Positions 6,945 through 15,554 of a stretch of 34,033 nt of DNA are shown in pieces. The notes beneath the pieces were generated by a model, which was given only the letters and a program-made list of their open reading frames with translations, was not told the DNA's origin and made no database searches. The stretch covers positions 1-34,033 of the forward strand of contig DASWIP010000004.1 of the NCBI GenBank assembly GCA_036397635.1. The letters run 5' to 3'. Source of the stretch: DASWIP01 sp036397635. GTDB lineage: Bacteria; Actinomycetota; AC-67. Numbering within the stretch: position 1 is the first letter of the stretch; each line of letters begins with the position of its first letter. The translations under genes and the position numbers were made by a program.

Positions 6945-8561
6945 TCAGGCGAGACCCTTTTCGAACGCGAAGGCGCCGGCTGCGCTGCGCGAAGTAACGC
7001 TGGTCTTCGCGAAGATGTTCTGCACGTGCCGAGCGACCGTATGCTCGCTGATGACCAACGTCTTGGCGATCTCACGGTTACTCTTGCCGGCCGCCACGAG
7101 ACGGAGCACCTCGATCTCCCGGTCGGTCAGCCCGTGACTCGCCTTGGATCCCAGCCGCGCGATATCGGGCTCGGCGTCGAGTCGCTCGAACGTGTCACGT
7201 GCGGCTTCGAGCTCAAGCGCCGCCGAATCGTCGTCGCCGAGCTCGCGGCACGCCCGCGCGATCAGTGTCTTCACACGAGCGAGCTCATACGGCGCCTGAA
7301 GCCCGAGCCAGATGGCCGATGCTCGACGCAACGATTCCAAGGCTCCCTGCGGATCGCCCTGAGCCAAAGCCAGCCGGCCCCGTTCTTGGGCGGACATCGC
7401 GAGCAGGACCTCGGTCGCGTGAACGTCGGCGATCTCTTCGAGGTCGCTGCAAGCCGCCGTTGCTCGCTCGAGTTCGCCCATCTCGATCGCGATCTCGACG
7501 TAGGCGGGAAGTATCGCGGCCCGTTCGAATGGTTTCGTCCGCTCCGCTACCGCACGCCTGATCGCCGCACCGGCGACATCATTCTTCCCTTGCGTGAGCC
7601 GCAGCAGTGCCATACCCGGCTGCGGATCGAACCCGTAACCACTCGCCTCCTTGTACGCGTTCTCTGCTTTGGCTAACTCTCCCCGCAGCCGATAGATCTC
7701 ACCCTGCCTATACAAAGCCTGGCCGCGCGCGATCTGGTTGAGCGCCCCTTGCGTGAATCGCTGGGCGGCCTCCTGTGCCTGCTTCATCGCTTCCACCCAA
7801 CCTCCACGCAGCTGCGTGATCTCGGCGCGATGCACGAGGCAGAGGCCGTTGTGCGCGACCATCTCAGGTTGTCGGTCGCACCAGGTTGTCAGGGCTTGCG
7901 TCCACTCTTGCACGTGGCGCAGCTCGAATGCGTCGCGGCAGAACGCGATCGTGTTGCAATAGACGATGCCGGTAACGATCGGAGAGAGCTCTCCTCGGGC
8001 GGCCACGATCAGGGCTTCGGCCACGAGGCGGAGACCCTTCGCCACCTCCCCGAGGTTGACCAGCGCGCGCGCTTGGTCGTCGCGCGCAAGCCAGATCAAG
8101 TCGGCGTCTCCGAACCGCTCGGCGATCTCTTCCGCCTCCCCGGCGGTCGCGTAACCGGCCTTGTAGTCACCGCGTCCCATCTGCTCGAGCCACGCCGGGA
8201 TCAACATGTACCCGCGCTCGACGCAATCCAGTTCCGATCCCTCCAGCAGCCGTTGTCCGCGGCCGAACCACCCGGATGCACGCGCGGTTTGCCCCCGGAA
8301 CATGCCGTTGTGACCGATCCAGAAAGCGAGGCGCACGGCGCGCACGACATCGCCGGACTCGAGGCAGGCGTTGTGCGCGCGCTCCAAGACCTCGACGTAC
8401 TCGTCGTCGCGGCCCAGCATGTACGCGGACCGCGCGAGCAACTCGAGATCCTCGAGTGAAAGCGGAGCCGCGTGATCAGCCGCGGTCAGGGCGTCAAGCG
8501 CTTCACTCCACGCGAAGGCTGCGTAGGCTTCTCTGCCCCGTTCAAGCTCGGCCTTGGGCAT
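6945..8561 (-). CDS. TPR-containing LuxR-family transcriptional regulator
   Basis: 538 residues. Residues about 1-460 are helical repeats of TPR type (for example YRQGEIYRLRGELAKAENAY). Residues about 470-535 form a LuxR/GerE helix-turn-helix: LTDREIEVLRLVAAGKSNRE, then ISEHTVARHVQNIFAKTSV. There is no Walker A motif, so it lacks the NTPase module of MalT/LAL regulators and resembles the TPR-plus-HTH class common in actinobacteria and Chloroflexota. It should bind DNA in the cytoplasm; the ligand is unknown. No ribosome site is present; a -10-like CATAAT (leftward, 8568-8573) lies 6 bases before the ATG, suggesting a leaderless transcript. It is transcribed in the same direction as the small gene at 6536-6832 and may control it. 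Confidence 0.85.
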   Translation of the reverse strand: MPKAELERGREAYAAFAWSEALDALTAADHAAPLSLEDLELLARSAYMLGRDDEYVEVLERAHNACLESGDVVRAVRLAFWIGHNGMFRGQTARASGWFGRGQRLLEGSELDCVERGYMLIPAWLEQMGRGDYKAGYATAGEAEEIAERFGDADLIWLARDDQARALVNLGEVAKGLRLVAEALIVAARGELSPIVTGIVYCNTIAFCRDAFELRHVQEWTQALTTWCDRQPEMVAHNGLCLVHRAEITQLRGGWVEAMKQAQEAAQRFTQGALNQIARGQALYRQGEIYRLRGELAKAENAYKEASGYGFDPQPGMALLRLTQGKNDVAGAAIRRAVAERTKPFERAAILPAYVEIAIEMGELERATAACSDLEEIADVHATEVLLAMSAQERGRLALAQGDPQGALESLRRASAIWLGLQAPYELARVKTLIARACRELGDDDSAALELEAARDTFERLDAEPDIARLGSKASHGLTDREIEVLRLVAAGKSNREIAKTLVISEHTVARHVQNIFAKTSVTSRSAAGAFAFEKGLA

Positions 8562-9227
8562 GCGCTGATTATGACGGAGGACATCGGATGTTCTCCAGGC
8601 AACCCTCGATCCGGGCTCCTACCCCGATGCCGCGATCAGCACGACGGGTCTTCCTATACCGTTCCCTTCGCCTCCGCGTCCTGTGTCGCGGCATCGTGGA
8701 CGGATGTGTCGGAGCGATAGTGGACACCCACGCGCGACGCGGTGCCCGCGGTTGGCTCTTCGGCGCCCCGATTCCCAGACGGTTCGATCGGCCACCAGGA
8801 CCAGGAGCGGACGCCGGCTACTGCCAGATCAGGGGGTCGGTGAGATGCTATGCACCGGGCAGATCAACCCAGGACCCCTGTCCGACGACCACTTCGAACG
8901 GGTTGGTCGCCGGGCGCAGGTAGGGAAAGTCCCTGGTGAACGCCTCACCCACGGCGGCTGCCGGCTCTGTGGCCGCCGGACCGGAAATCGCCGTGCAAAG
9001 CCCCGATTCGGATATCGAGAACTAGTGCATCTTCCCATGATCCGAAATGCCTCATGGGGAAACCACCATCAACTGCATGGTGCGTACGTACTACCCAATT
9101 CCGTGAATCCCCCCGAGTAGGACTTATCAGAATGAGGCACCCCGTCGATATACCCAGGGTGGTCCTTGCTTCTAGTGGGACCGGTGCAGGCAAGTGACAG
9201 TGCTGCACGGCTGTGGGGAGGAAAGAG
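8562..9227. other. 666-bp stretch without an intact gene
   Basis: Separates the LuxR-type regulator from the secreted-protein gene. The only recognisable content is a decayed leftward fragment at about 8848-9000, listed separately. Longer open frames here are arginine- and proline-rich shadow frames with no family resemblance. The right end presumably contains the promoter of the gene at 9228; no convincing -35/-10 pair was found. Confidence 0.6.
8848..9000 (-). pseudogene. Fragment resembling a SnoaL-like ester cyclase (tentative)
   Basis: Leftward, ending at a TAG (8848-8850), the frame reads AVGEAFTRDFPYLRP then ATNPFEVVVGQGSWVDLPGA. The spacing of a helix ending FPxLRP followed by a strand with GQGSWV resembles the middle of SnoaL-like ester cyclases. 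The protein breaks off where the family would continue, and the upstream part is alanine-rich and unrecognisable. The likeness is short and the call tentative. Confidence 0.35.
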
Positions 9228-9617
9228 ATGAGAAAGAGGCTGCTTGTAAGCCTGATGATCGGTGCTGGCGTGTTCGCCGCCGTGTTTGGAGCAGCGGCGA
9301 CCCTGGGGGGAATCACGACGGACGATCTGGGTGCCGACGATGGCGTAGTTGCCAGCTGCGACACCGACGGAATCACAGCCACCTACGCTTCGGTGTTCGC
9401 TGGCGGCGGCTACCAGGTCGACAATGTCACAGTCGGCGGGGTTAACGACAACTGCGACGGACAGGCTATTCAGGTGACGCTCAGCGGCGCTTCTGGCTCG
9501 CTGGAGGAAGTCAGCACCACGGTTCCCACCGGCGTGGCCACCAGCCAGACGATCGAGTTCGGCAACTCCACCGCGGTCGAGTCGGTTACCGGCGTCCACG
9601 TCGTGATCTCGGGCTAG
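9228..9617 (+). CDS. Secreted or surface protein, small actinobacterial family
   Basis: 129 residues. ATG at 9228 with ribosome site GGGAGGAAAG; the in-frame GTG at 9213 lies before that site and is rejected. The N-terminus is a signal peptide or anchor (MRKRLLVSLMIGAGVFAAVF, then GAAATLGGITTDDLGAD). The mature part is acidic, rich in Thr, Ser, Val and Gly (CDTDGITATYASVF, GGVNDNCDGQAIQVTLSG) with two cysteines that could form a disulfide, and looks like an all-beta sandwich. It resembles uncharacterised exported actinobacterial proteins with an LGxxxxDxLGA motif after the signal. A truncated paralogue follows at 9688. Function unknown; extracellular or surface structure is a guess. Confidence 0.7.
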   Translation: MRKRLLVSLMIGAGVFAAVFGAAATLGGITTDDLGADDGVVASCDTDGITATYASVFAGGGYQVDNVTVGGVNDNCDGQAIQVTLSGASGSLEEVSTTVPTGVATSQTIEFGNSTAVESVTGVHVVISG

Positions 9618-9687
9618 CCCCCGAACCCATGAGCGCGACAGCAGGGCTTGCCGGGTTTTCGTGCGCGAATGAGGAAGCGACACGATC

Positions 9688-9825
9688 GTGAACCGTCCGA
9701 TGAGAGTCGTCCAGGTGGTGATCATCTTCGCGGTCGTTGCCGCGACATATGCTGCCGCCGCAACCCTCGGCGGTCTTGCCACAAACGAGCTCGGTGCCGG
9801 AAGGCGTCGACGAGCGAGTCGGTAG
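9688..9825 (+). pseudogene. Truncated paralogue of the preceding secreted protein
   Basis: From a GTG at 9688 the frame reads MNRPMRVVQVVIIFAVVAAT, then AAAATLGGLATNELGAG, matching the signal/anchor and LGG-x3-6-LGA motif of the 9228 gene. After LGAG the frame becomes RRRRASR and stops at 9825. From about 9801 the same DNA, read leftward, codes for the C-terminal part of an alpha/beta hydrolase, so the 3' end of this gene has been replaced. Originally the two paralogues were a tandem pair, 70 bases apart. Confidence 0.6.
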
Positions 9826-10756
9826 CGGCCGCTGGACGCGGATCTCCCTCGCCGTGGACCACGTACATTGGTACGTGCAGCCCCCCGCAACGAGCTTTGA
9901 GTCGCCGCTCGTCAAGCGCCTCCATTTCAGCAGAGAGTTCCCGGTTGGCTTGATAGTTGATCGAGTATCGAAGCATCTGCTCGACATCAGCCTCTACGAG
10001 CGCGCGCGCTCGCGATCGGTCGGCGAAGTTGGGCAGGTCATTGAGGATCTGGAACTCGTGCTCCTCGGATTCGGTGAGCAGACCTCTCCGCATCTTGTCT
10101 TTCAATTGCACGAACCGCTCGCGGTCTTCGGGGTCGAGTCGTGACTCTTCCTCATCGTGGTGGGCCCTCTTCCATTTGCTCCAAGCGAGCCCGGTGCCGC
10201 TCATGTAGATGAGCGCGCTGGTTCGCTCGGGATGAGCGAGCGCGTAGTGCAGTGCCGGGGTTGCTCCCCAGGAATGGCCCCCCACGATCCAGCGAGCGTG
10301 GCCCAAGTGCGCGCGGATCGCCTCGAGGTCGGCAACGAAGCGGTCCAAGGCATAGGGGCCGATCCGTGAGGAGCGGCCGGCGCCGCGCTGATCCCACCGG
10401 TGTACGGTCAGGAGGTCGTCGAGCATCGCCGCGACCGGAGCGAGGTAGTCGTGCAAGCCCGGTCCGCCGTGGCAGAGCACCAGCGGCGGGCCGGATCCGC
10501 TCGTGGCCGTCCACAAGCTGCCGTCGTCGTCGAGTCGCAGGATCTCCTCGCGTAGCGGCTGGCGTGCTGGGGTGAGGGGGAGGGAGAGGTCGTAGTCCCA
10601 GCCTTCCTGCCATGCGAACGGCGCGATGATGGCGCCGAGGCGTTCGGCTGCCTCGCGCCCGCGTTCGGAGAGCGCCCCATCCAGCCAGCCCGTCGCGATG
10701 CCGCGCTCGTTGTCTAGGCTGATCGAATGCGTCTCGTAGACGACCTTCACGCTCAT
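9722..10756 (-). pseudogene. Chimeric ORF: histidine-phosphatase N-end + alpha/beta hydrolase, C-end truncated
   Basis: 344 codons, open throughout, but made of three pieces. Residues 1-42 (VYETHSISLDNERGIATGW, LSERGREAAERLGA) are the N-terminus of a phosphoglycerate-mutase-like histidine phosphatase with the YETH variant of the RHG motif. Residues about 43-319 are an alpha/beta hydrolase of the proline iminopeptidase type: oxyanion region LCHGGPGLHDYL, DQRGAGRS, nucleophile elbow GGHSWG, and strand YVVHGEGDPRPA with the acidic residue. The last 25 residues (from about 9801 leftward) are the antisense of the truncated secreted-protein paralogue, so the region with the catalytic histidine is missing. 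The protein should not be an active hydrolase. A cytoplasmic peptidase or esterase was probably the ancestor. Confidence 0.65.
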
Positions 10757-10887
10757 GCGTCGGGAGAAGGTGAAGAGTTCACGGGCCCCATGGACTCCGA
10801 TAGTGCCACAGGACCGCGCCTTCTTCGCCGGACCGGGCGGGAATCCCGATGGGCGCCCCGCGCGGGCGGGCTATCCTCGCGGTCAGC

Positions 10888-11421
10888 ATGGAGCCGGTAG
10901 AGATCAGGCAGGCCGCGCCCGACGACGCCGACGCGATCGCGGACATCCACGTGCGCGCGTGGAAGCACGCCTATCGCGGGCTCATGCCGCAAGACCAGCT
11001 CGACCAGCTCGATGTCGCGCGCCGCGCGGCCTGGTGGCGGGGCATCCTGGAGTCGCCGCCATTCGAGGGGCAGCGGACGTGGCTGGCAGTGCGCGCCGGC
11101 GCGCCGGTCGGTTTCGCGACCGCGGGTCACACGCGTGACGAGGGCGAGGATCCCGCGCAGGTGGGAGAGCTGCAAGCGATCTATGTGGCGCCGGAGGCGT
11201 GGCGGTCTGGTATCGGCTCGGCGCTCATGCGCGTGGTCGTCGATCATCTCTCCGCACAGAGCTTCGAGGAGGCGACCGTCTGGGTCCTGACGGGCAACCA
11301 GATGGGACGAGCCTTCTACGAGAAGCACAGATGGGCTCTGGACGGCGGCGCCAAGTCCGAGGTGTGGGATGGCGTCGCGATGGACGAGATCCGCTACCGC
11401 CTTCGGTTGAGGTCGTCTTGA
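10888..11421 (+). CDS. GNAT-family N-acetyltransferase
   Basis: 177 residues from the ATG at 10888 (EPVEIRQAAPDDADAIADIH is the usual beta1-alpha1 opening). The acetyl-CoA binding motif A is YVAPEAWRSGIGSALM, followed by VWVLTGNQMGRAFYEKHRW, the motif-B tail. The family transfers acetyl from acetyl-CoA to an amine; the substrate cannot be told. An in-frame start at 10849 is possible but lies outside the domain. No ribosome site is visible; a -10-like TATCCT (10872-10877) is 10 bases before the ATG, so the mRNA may be nearly leaderless. It is the first gene of a run with the APH(3')-like kinase (stop and start share one base) and a broken kinase. Confidence 0.85.
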   Translation: MEPVEIRQAAPDDADAIADIHVRAWKHAYRGLMPQDQLDQLDVARRAAWWRGILESPPFEGQRTWLAVRAGAPVGFATAGHTRDEGEDPAQVGELQAIYVAPEAWRSGIGSALMRVVVDHLSAQSFEEATVWVLTGNQMGRAFYEKHRWALDGGAKSEVWDGVAMDEIRYRLRLRSS

Positions 11422-12218
11422 TGAGTAGAGCCCTCACCCCTGTGGCTCCTCCGCCGGAGGTGCTGAGCGACCATGAAGGCTGGGACTGCGAGCTCGCCTG
11501 GTCCCTCGTTCCCCAGGCGGCGACGTGGCGGCTGACGCGAGGGTCGGAGGCGCGCTATGTGAAAGTAGCCAGGGTAGGGCGGGAGCCGAGCCTGCCGGCG
11601 GAGCGCGTGCGTCTGGAATGGGCGGCCGGCCGCCTGCCCGTTCCCACGGTGCTCGACGGAGGCACCGTCGATGGCGTGGATTGGCTGCTGCTCGCCGGGC
11701 TTCCGGGCCGCGATGCGACCGTGCACCCCCTGCGGGAGGAGCCGGCCAGGCTGGTGCCGATCCTCGCGCGCGCCCTGCGCACGCTGCATGAGGCGCCGAT
11801 CGACGATTGTCCGTTCGACTTCCGGCTCGACGCGGCGCTCGCCAAGGTCCGGCAACGCGTGCGTGACGAGCTTGTCGTTCCGGCGACCGACTTCCCCGAG
11901 GAGCTGCAACATCTCACGGCCCAGGCCGCGCTCGAGTGGCTGGAGTCCGATCGGCCCGATACCGAAGATGTCGTGCTCTGCCACGGCGACTACTGCCTGC
12001 CGAATGTGCTCTTCAACGAGTCCGGCGGGCTGATCGGCTACCTCGATCTGGGGAAGCTCGGGCTGGCCGACCGCTGGTGGGACCTGGCGGTGGCGACGTG
12101 GAGCGTGACCTGGAACCTGGGACCCGGGTGGGAGGACTTATTCTTGGACGCCTACGGGGCGGCGCGCGATCCGGCACGGGAGGCCTACTACCGGCTGATG
12201 TACAACGTAGTGTCTTAA
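11421..12218 (+). CDS. Aminoglycoside 3'-phosphotransferase-like kinase
   Basis: 265 residues, the normal length of APH(3') enzymes. It has the ATP-contact lysine (YVKVA, K48), the catalytic loop LCHGDYCLPNVLF (D190, N195) and the metal-binding YLDLGKLGLADRWWDLA (D209), which match APH(3') better than generic APH-fold kinases. The family phosphorylates the 3'-hydroxyl of kanamycin-type aminoglycosides in the cytoplasm. Substrate and true resistance are not shown by the sequence; many chromosomal homologues are uncharacterised. The start is an ATG overlapping the GNAT stop (TGATG), arguing for coupled translation. Confidence 0.85.
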   Translation: MSRALTPVAPPPEVLSDHEGWDCELAWSLVPQAATWRLTRGSEARYVKVARVGREPSLPAERVRLEWAAGRLPVPTVLDGGTVDGVDWLLLAGLPGRDATVHPLREEPARLVPILARALRTLHEAPIDDCPFDFRLDAALAKVRQRVRDELVVPATDFPEELQHLTAQAALEWLESDRPDTEDVVLCHGDYCLPNVLFNESGGLIGYLDLGKLGLADRWWDLAVATWSVTWNLGPGWEDLFLDAYGAARDPAREAYYRLMYNVVS

Positions 12219-12220
12219 CG

Positions 12221-12779
12221 GTGGAACCGGGCAGCGTCATCATCGTTTCTGGCGTGCCGGGCGCCGGCAGACGACGGTCGCGCGCCTGCTCGCCGAGCGA
12301 TTCGAGCGCGCGGTGCACATCGAACGGGATCTGATCGGCCATCACCTGATCGTGTCGGGGCTCGTCCCGCCGCAAGGCCCGCCGCAGGACGAGGCCGATC
12401 GTCAGCTCGCGTTGAGCAGGCGCAACATCGTGCTGCTCGCGAACTCTTTCACCGAAGCCGCTTTTCTCACGGTGATCGACGATGTCGTCATCTCCCCCGG
12501 ATCCGGATCGAGCCCGGCGGCGCCGTTCGGGTTCTACCCGGCCGAACTGCGCGCGCGGCCGATCCACTTCGTGCAGCTCACGCCGTCGATAGAGATCGTC
12601 CGCGCGCGCGACGCCGGACGCCACAAGCAAGTCTTGAACTGTGGGGTCACCTCGATGCGGAGATGCGTGCGTGGGCGGAGCCGCGGCCCGGGTTATGGCT
12701 CGACACCTCCACGCTGTCCGCTGAGGAAACGGTCAACGCGATCCTCGCGCGCGCAGCCGAAGCCATCGTCACGTCCTAA
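12221..12779 (+). pseudogene. Small P-loop kinase (AAA/chloramphenicol-phosphotransferase-like), two frameshifts
   Basis: Starts at GTG 12221, two bases after the APH stop. Frame 1 reads MEPGSVIIVSGVPGAG and then shifts near 12269-12271: a single missing A would restore the Walker A motif GAGKTTVARLLAERF. Frame 2 continues HIERDLIGHHLIVSGLVPP ... FVQLTPSIEIVRARDAGRHK and shifts near 12635, where one missing base would join it to WGHLDAEMRAWAEPRPG ... AILARAAEAIVTS, ending at TAA 12779. With both repairs it is a normal about 186-residue nucleotide-binding kinase with the P-loop at residues 10-17. Either a recent pseudogene or two one-base sequence errors. Third member of the GNAT-APH run. Confidence 0.75.
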
Positions 12780-12939
12780 GCGCGTCTCGGCCGGTTCCTA
12801 ACGCGGATCGAGATCGAATCGGAATTCCCCAACGGAACCGCATCACGCCATTCACCGGTCGGTTCCTCGGTTCGTTCCACTGTGATGAACTCGGCGAACA
12901 ACCACTCACGGAGTCCTTCCGGTGGATGTGTTGTGCCAC

Positions 12940-13926
12940 CTATCGGATAGCATCCAAGACTCGCTCGAGTTCCTCGAGCAGAGCGATCTCGTGATTGGCC
13001 CGCTCGGGTGACGACTCCCAGAGATTGAAGATAGCGATAGTAACGCGATCCCACAGGATCCTCTCCGCGGCGTTGTCCTCCCCATCAAGTGCTCGTGCCT
13101 CTCGATAGCCACCCACCGTGTCGAGGATGAAAGCCGGGGGGATGCGCCTGAAATCAATCACAGGGTCTCCTCGGCCAGCGTTGCCCCAATCGAGTAGCGC
13201 GGCGAGCCGCTGCTCCTTCACGATAATGTTGTCCGAAGTTATGTCGCGATGAAGCAAGGAAGGGTAGAGCGTGGCCTGCTCGAAGAGGTTCTCTAGACGG
13301 GAGAGCGTTCGCTCGAACCATGAGCCCTGCTGGGCCGTGATGTTCCCACTGTCCCGCAGATCCCTGAGCAAGCGAGAAGCATCGCCGGATCGGATACGGT
13401 CGCCTCGGCCGACCCGGATGAACAGGGGAACTTCCCTGGCGAACAGCGACGTGAACTCTGGGCGGCATGAGGGAGCGGTGATCTCGTCGAGGTGACCGTG
13501 CAGTAGAGCAAGCTCAGTCCCGAGTTGCCGGAAGACCCTAGCGCGGGCATCTTGAGAGCTCTCTGTCAATGGCGCACCGTCAATGAATTCCTGGATCGTG
13601 AAGGGCACATCGACGATATCCAGGGCATCGTCGAAGGCCACCAGCCCCGGGCAGCGGATTCCGATCCGGTTGACGATCGGAAGGACGACGGACTCGGTGT
13701 ACGTCGCTCGGATCCCCTCACCGATGCGGCGGGGAACGCGAAGGACGTATCTTCCATCGATCAGATACACGGAATTGATCACACCAGCCGAACGGATCAG
13801 TTCAACATGTTCACCCGCTACTCCGTGTCGCCGAATGATTGCCTTGAGTTGCTCATCGTTCAAGGCCGGGAGCGGGATCCGATGCCAATCGGCATAGTGA
13901 GGGTCGAACGTCGAAGCAGTCTCCAC
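12940..13926 (-). CDS. APH-fold phosphotransferase (aminoglycoside/choline kinase-like)
   Basis: 328 residues if started at GTG 13926; the open frame runs upstream through 94 codons of low-complexity sequence that is antisense to the methyltransferase, which is not part of the protein. It has the kinase-fold catalytic loop LLHRDITSDNIIV (D228, N233) and the magnesium-binding LLDWGNAGRGDPVIDF (D247), plus an N-lobe strand INSVYLIDGRYVLRVP with a YVLRV element. It is a different subfamily from the APH at 11421. The substrate is unknown. A leftward -10-like GACAAT (13933-13938) lies 6 bases before the GTG, consistent with leaderless expression. Downstream (12776-12938) lies an acidic in-frame scrap I cannot place. 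Confidence 0.75.
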   Translation of the reverse strand: METASTFDPHYADWHRIPLPALNDEQLKAIIRRHGVAGEHVELIRSAGVINSVYLIDGRYVLRVPRRIGEGIRATYTESVVLPIVNRIGIRCPGLVAFDDALDIVDVPFTIQEFIDGAPLTESSQDARARVFRQLGTELALLHGHLDEITAPSCRPEFTSLFAREVPLFIRVGRGDRIRSGDASRLLRDLRDSGNITAQQGSWFERTLSRLENLFEQATLYPSLLHRDITSDNIIVKEQRLAALLDWGNAGRGDPVIDFRRIPPAFILDTVGGYREARALDGEDNAAERILWDRVTIAIFNLWESSPERANHEIALLEELERVLDAIR

Positions 13927-13975
13927 GAGCGGATTGTCGCACGGACGAAGGAAACGCGCACTTGATCGGATAATC

Positions 13976-14754
13976 TCACGGGCCGCCCCGCACGCTCGGC
14001 GGAGCGAGAGCAACAAGGTGCAGCCATCCCACCTCATCGTGCAGCACTGCGTCGGGATCGGTCGCGACGAGCGCGCGCACGCGTGCGAGGCCTTCCTGGT
14101 AGAGCTCCTCGTCGATGACCGCGAGCTGGGAGGTGACACGCATCTCGGCGCGGCTGAGCAGGTCCTTGGCGATCTGCTGTCGAGGGTTGTGCTCGATCCT
14201 GGCGTCAACGCGCAGGCCGCGCGCCTCGAGCGCGGCGACGAGCTTGTCGGCGGGCCAGAAGCGTTGCTGGTCTATCACCTGCGCCGAGGGGAAGAACCGG
14301 TACAGCCACCAGGCGCGCACGCTCCAAGGGTCCATATTGGTGATCTTGAGGTAGCCGCCTGGCTGGAGGACGCGGGTGATCTCAGCCAGCGCGCGCGGCT
14401 TGTCGTCGTAGTGGTGGAACGCAAGCGTGCTGAACACAACATCGATCGAGGCGTCGCCGAATGGGAGGGCTTCGGCGCGGCCGCGGATCAGCCGTCCCGA
14501 GCCGAGCTTGGCGCGCGCGCGACGGAGAGCATGCCGTGCGAAGGATCGAGGCCGATGAAGGTGACCGGCAACCTGGCGAAGCGGCGCTGCTGGGCGGCGA
14601 GATAGTTCCCGGTGCCGCATCCCACATCAAGTAACCGGATCCCCGCCGGGCGTTCCGCCAATGCCTGGGTGACCAGCTCCTCCCTGGGGACGTCCCGACC
14701 GCCTCGCTCGTCGTCGTAGCGGGAGCTGATCTGCTCGTTATCTGCGCGGGTCAT
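13976..14754 (-). pseudogene. Class I SAM methyltransferase, frameshifted in a GC-repeat tract
   Basis: Begins at ATG 14754 with YDDERGGRDVPREELV and motif I LLDVGCGTGNYLAA, then GLDPSHGMLSVAR; at the alternating GC tract 14511-14521 the frame is lost (stop at 14488). The continuation lies in another frame: LIRGRAEALPFGDASIDVVF, LAFHHYDDKPRALAEI, RVLQPGGYLKITNMDPWS, down to a stop at 13976. Removing one GC unit (or adding one base) restores a protein of about 258 residues of the UbiE/MenG-like small-molecule methyltransferase group. Slippage in the GC tract may be phase variation, decay or sequencing error. Divergent from the intact methyltransferase at 14838. Confidence 0.75.
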
Positions 14755-14837
14755 CTCAGTTTCACGATATGTGAGTCGCCGGCTTTCACGGAGCGGTTAT
14801 CATCCTCCGAGGTTGCGAGATCCTCAGGCCCCGGATC

Positions 14838-15554
14838 ATGCCCGAACAGGAACCCGAGCGTATCGCCACGCAGTATGACGCGTTCGCCGACGCCTACGGC
14901 GACGGCGGTCCCTACAACGAGTTGTATGAGCGTCCCGCGATGCTGGAGCTGCTCGGGGAAGTCGCGGGCTCCATGGTTCTTGACGTGGGATGTGGCTCGG
15001 GGGTGCTGACCGAGAGACTCCTGGCTCGAGGCGCCGAGGTCGTCGGGTTCGACAGCAGCGAGCAGATGCTGCGCCGCGCCCGCGGGCGGCTGGGCGCGGA
15101 TGCGCCGGTGCGTCTGCATGACCTGCATGAGCCGATCTCGTGGCTCGCCGATGCCGGCATCGATGTCGTCGTCGGGTCGCTGGTGATGCACTACATCGAG
15201 GATTGGCAGCCTGTGCTCGCCGAGTTCCGCCGTGTCCTTCGACCGACCGGGCGTTTGGTGTTCTCGACGCATCATCCGTTCTGCGACTTCGTGTTGCTCG
15301 ACCGGCCCGACTACTTCACGGTCGAGCAGATCGGCGACCAGTGGAGCCACTCGGGTGTCTACTATCCGGTCCGGTTCTGGCGGCGCCCGCTGAGCGTCAT
15401 CGTGAGCGATCTCGTGGCCGCGGGTTTCGTGATCGAGCAGCTCGCCGAACCCCGACCGACGTCGTGGGAGGGATTCACCGAGCGGGATCGCGAGCGGTTG
15501 AGCACCCAGCCGTGGTTCCTGTTCGTCGTCGCGCGCGCCGTGGAGCCTCGATGA
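14838..15554 (+). CDS. Class I SAM-dependent methyltransferase
   Basis: 238 residues. Motif I is VLDVGCGSGVLTERLL (about residues 47-62), the ribose-binding acidic residue is in VVGFDSSEQML, and post-I motifs are DVVVGSLVMHYIEDW and VLRPTGRLVFSTHHP. C-terminal EGFTERDRERLSTQPWFLFV matches the small-molecule methyltransferase clade common in actinobacteria. It would use S-adenosylmethionine in the cytoplasm; the acceptor is not predictable. The TGA overlaps the ATG of the HAD gene, so the two form an operon. The 83-base gap to the divergent frameshifted methyltransferase must carry both promoters. Confidence 0.82.
   Translation: MPEQEPERIATQYDAFADAYGDGGPYNELYERPAMLELLGEVAGSMVLDVGCGSGVLTERLLARGAEVVGFDSSEQMLRRARGRLGADAPVRLHDLHEPISWLADAGIDVVVGSLVMHYIEDWQPVLAEFRRVLRPTGRLVFSTHHPFCDFVLLDRPDYFTVEQIGDQWSHSGVYYPVRFWRRPLSVIVSDLVAAGFVIEQLAEPRPTSWEGFTERDRERLSTQPWFLFVVARAVEPR

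Noticed and set aside
12776..12938. Leftward scrap THPPEGLREWLFAEFITVE, protein-like composition
   Set aside because: Too short, no start of its own, no family recognised; may be a gene remnant downstream of the phosphotransferase, but it cannot be supported.
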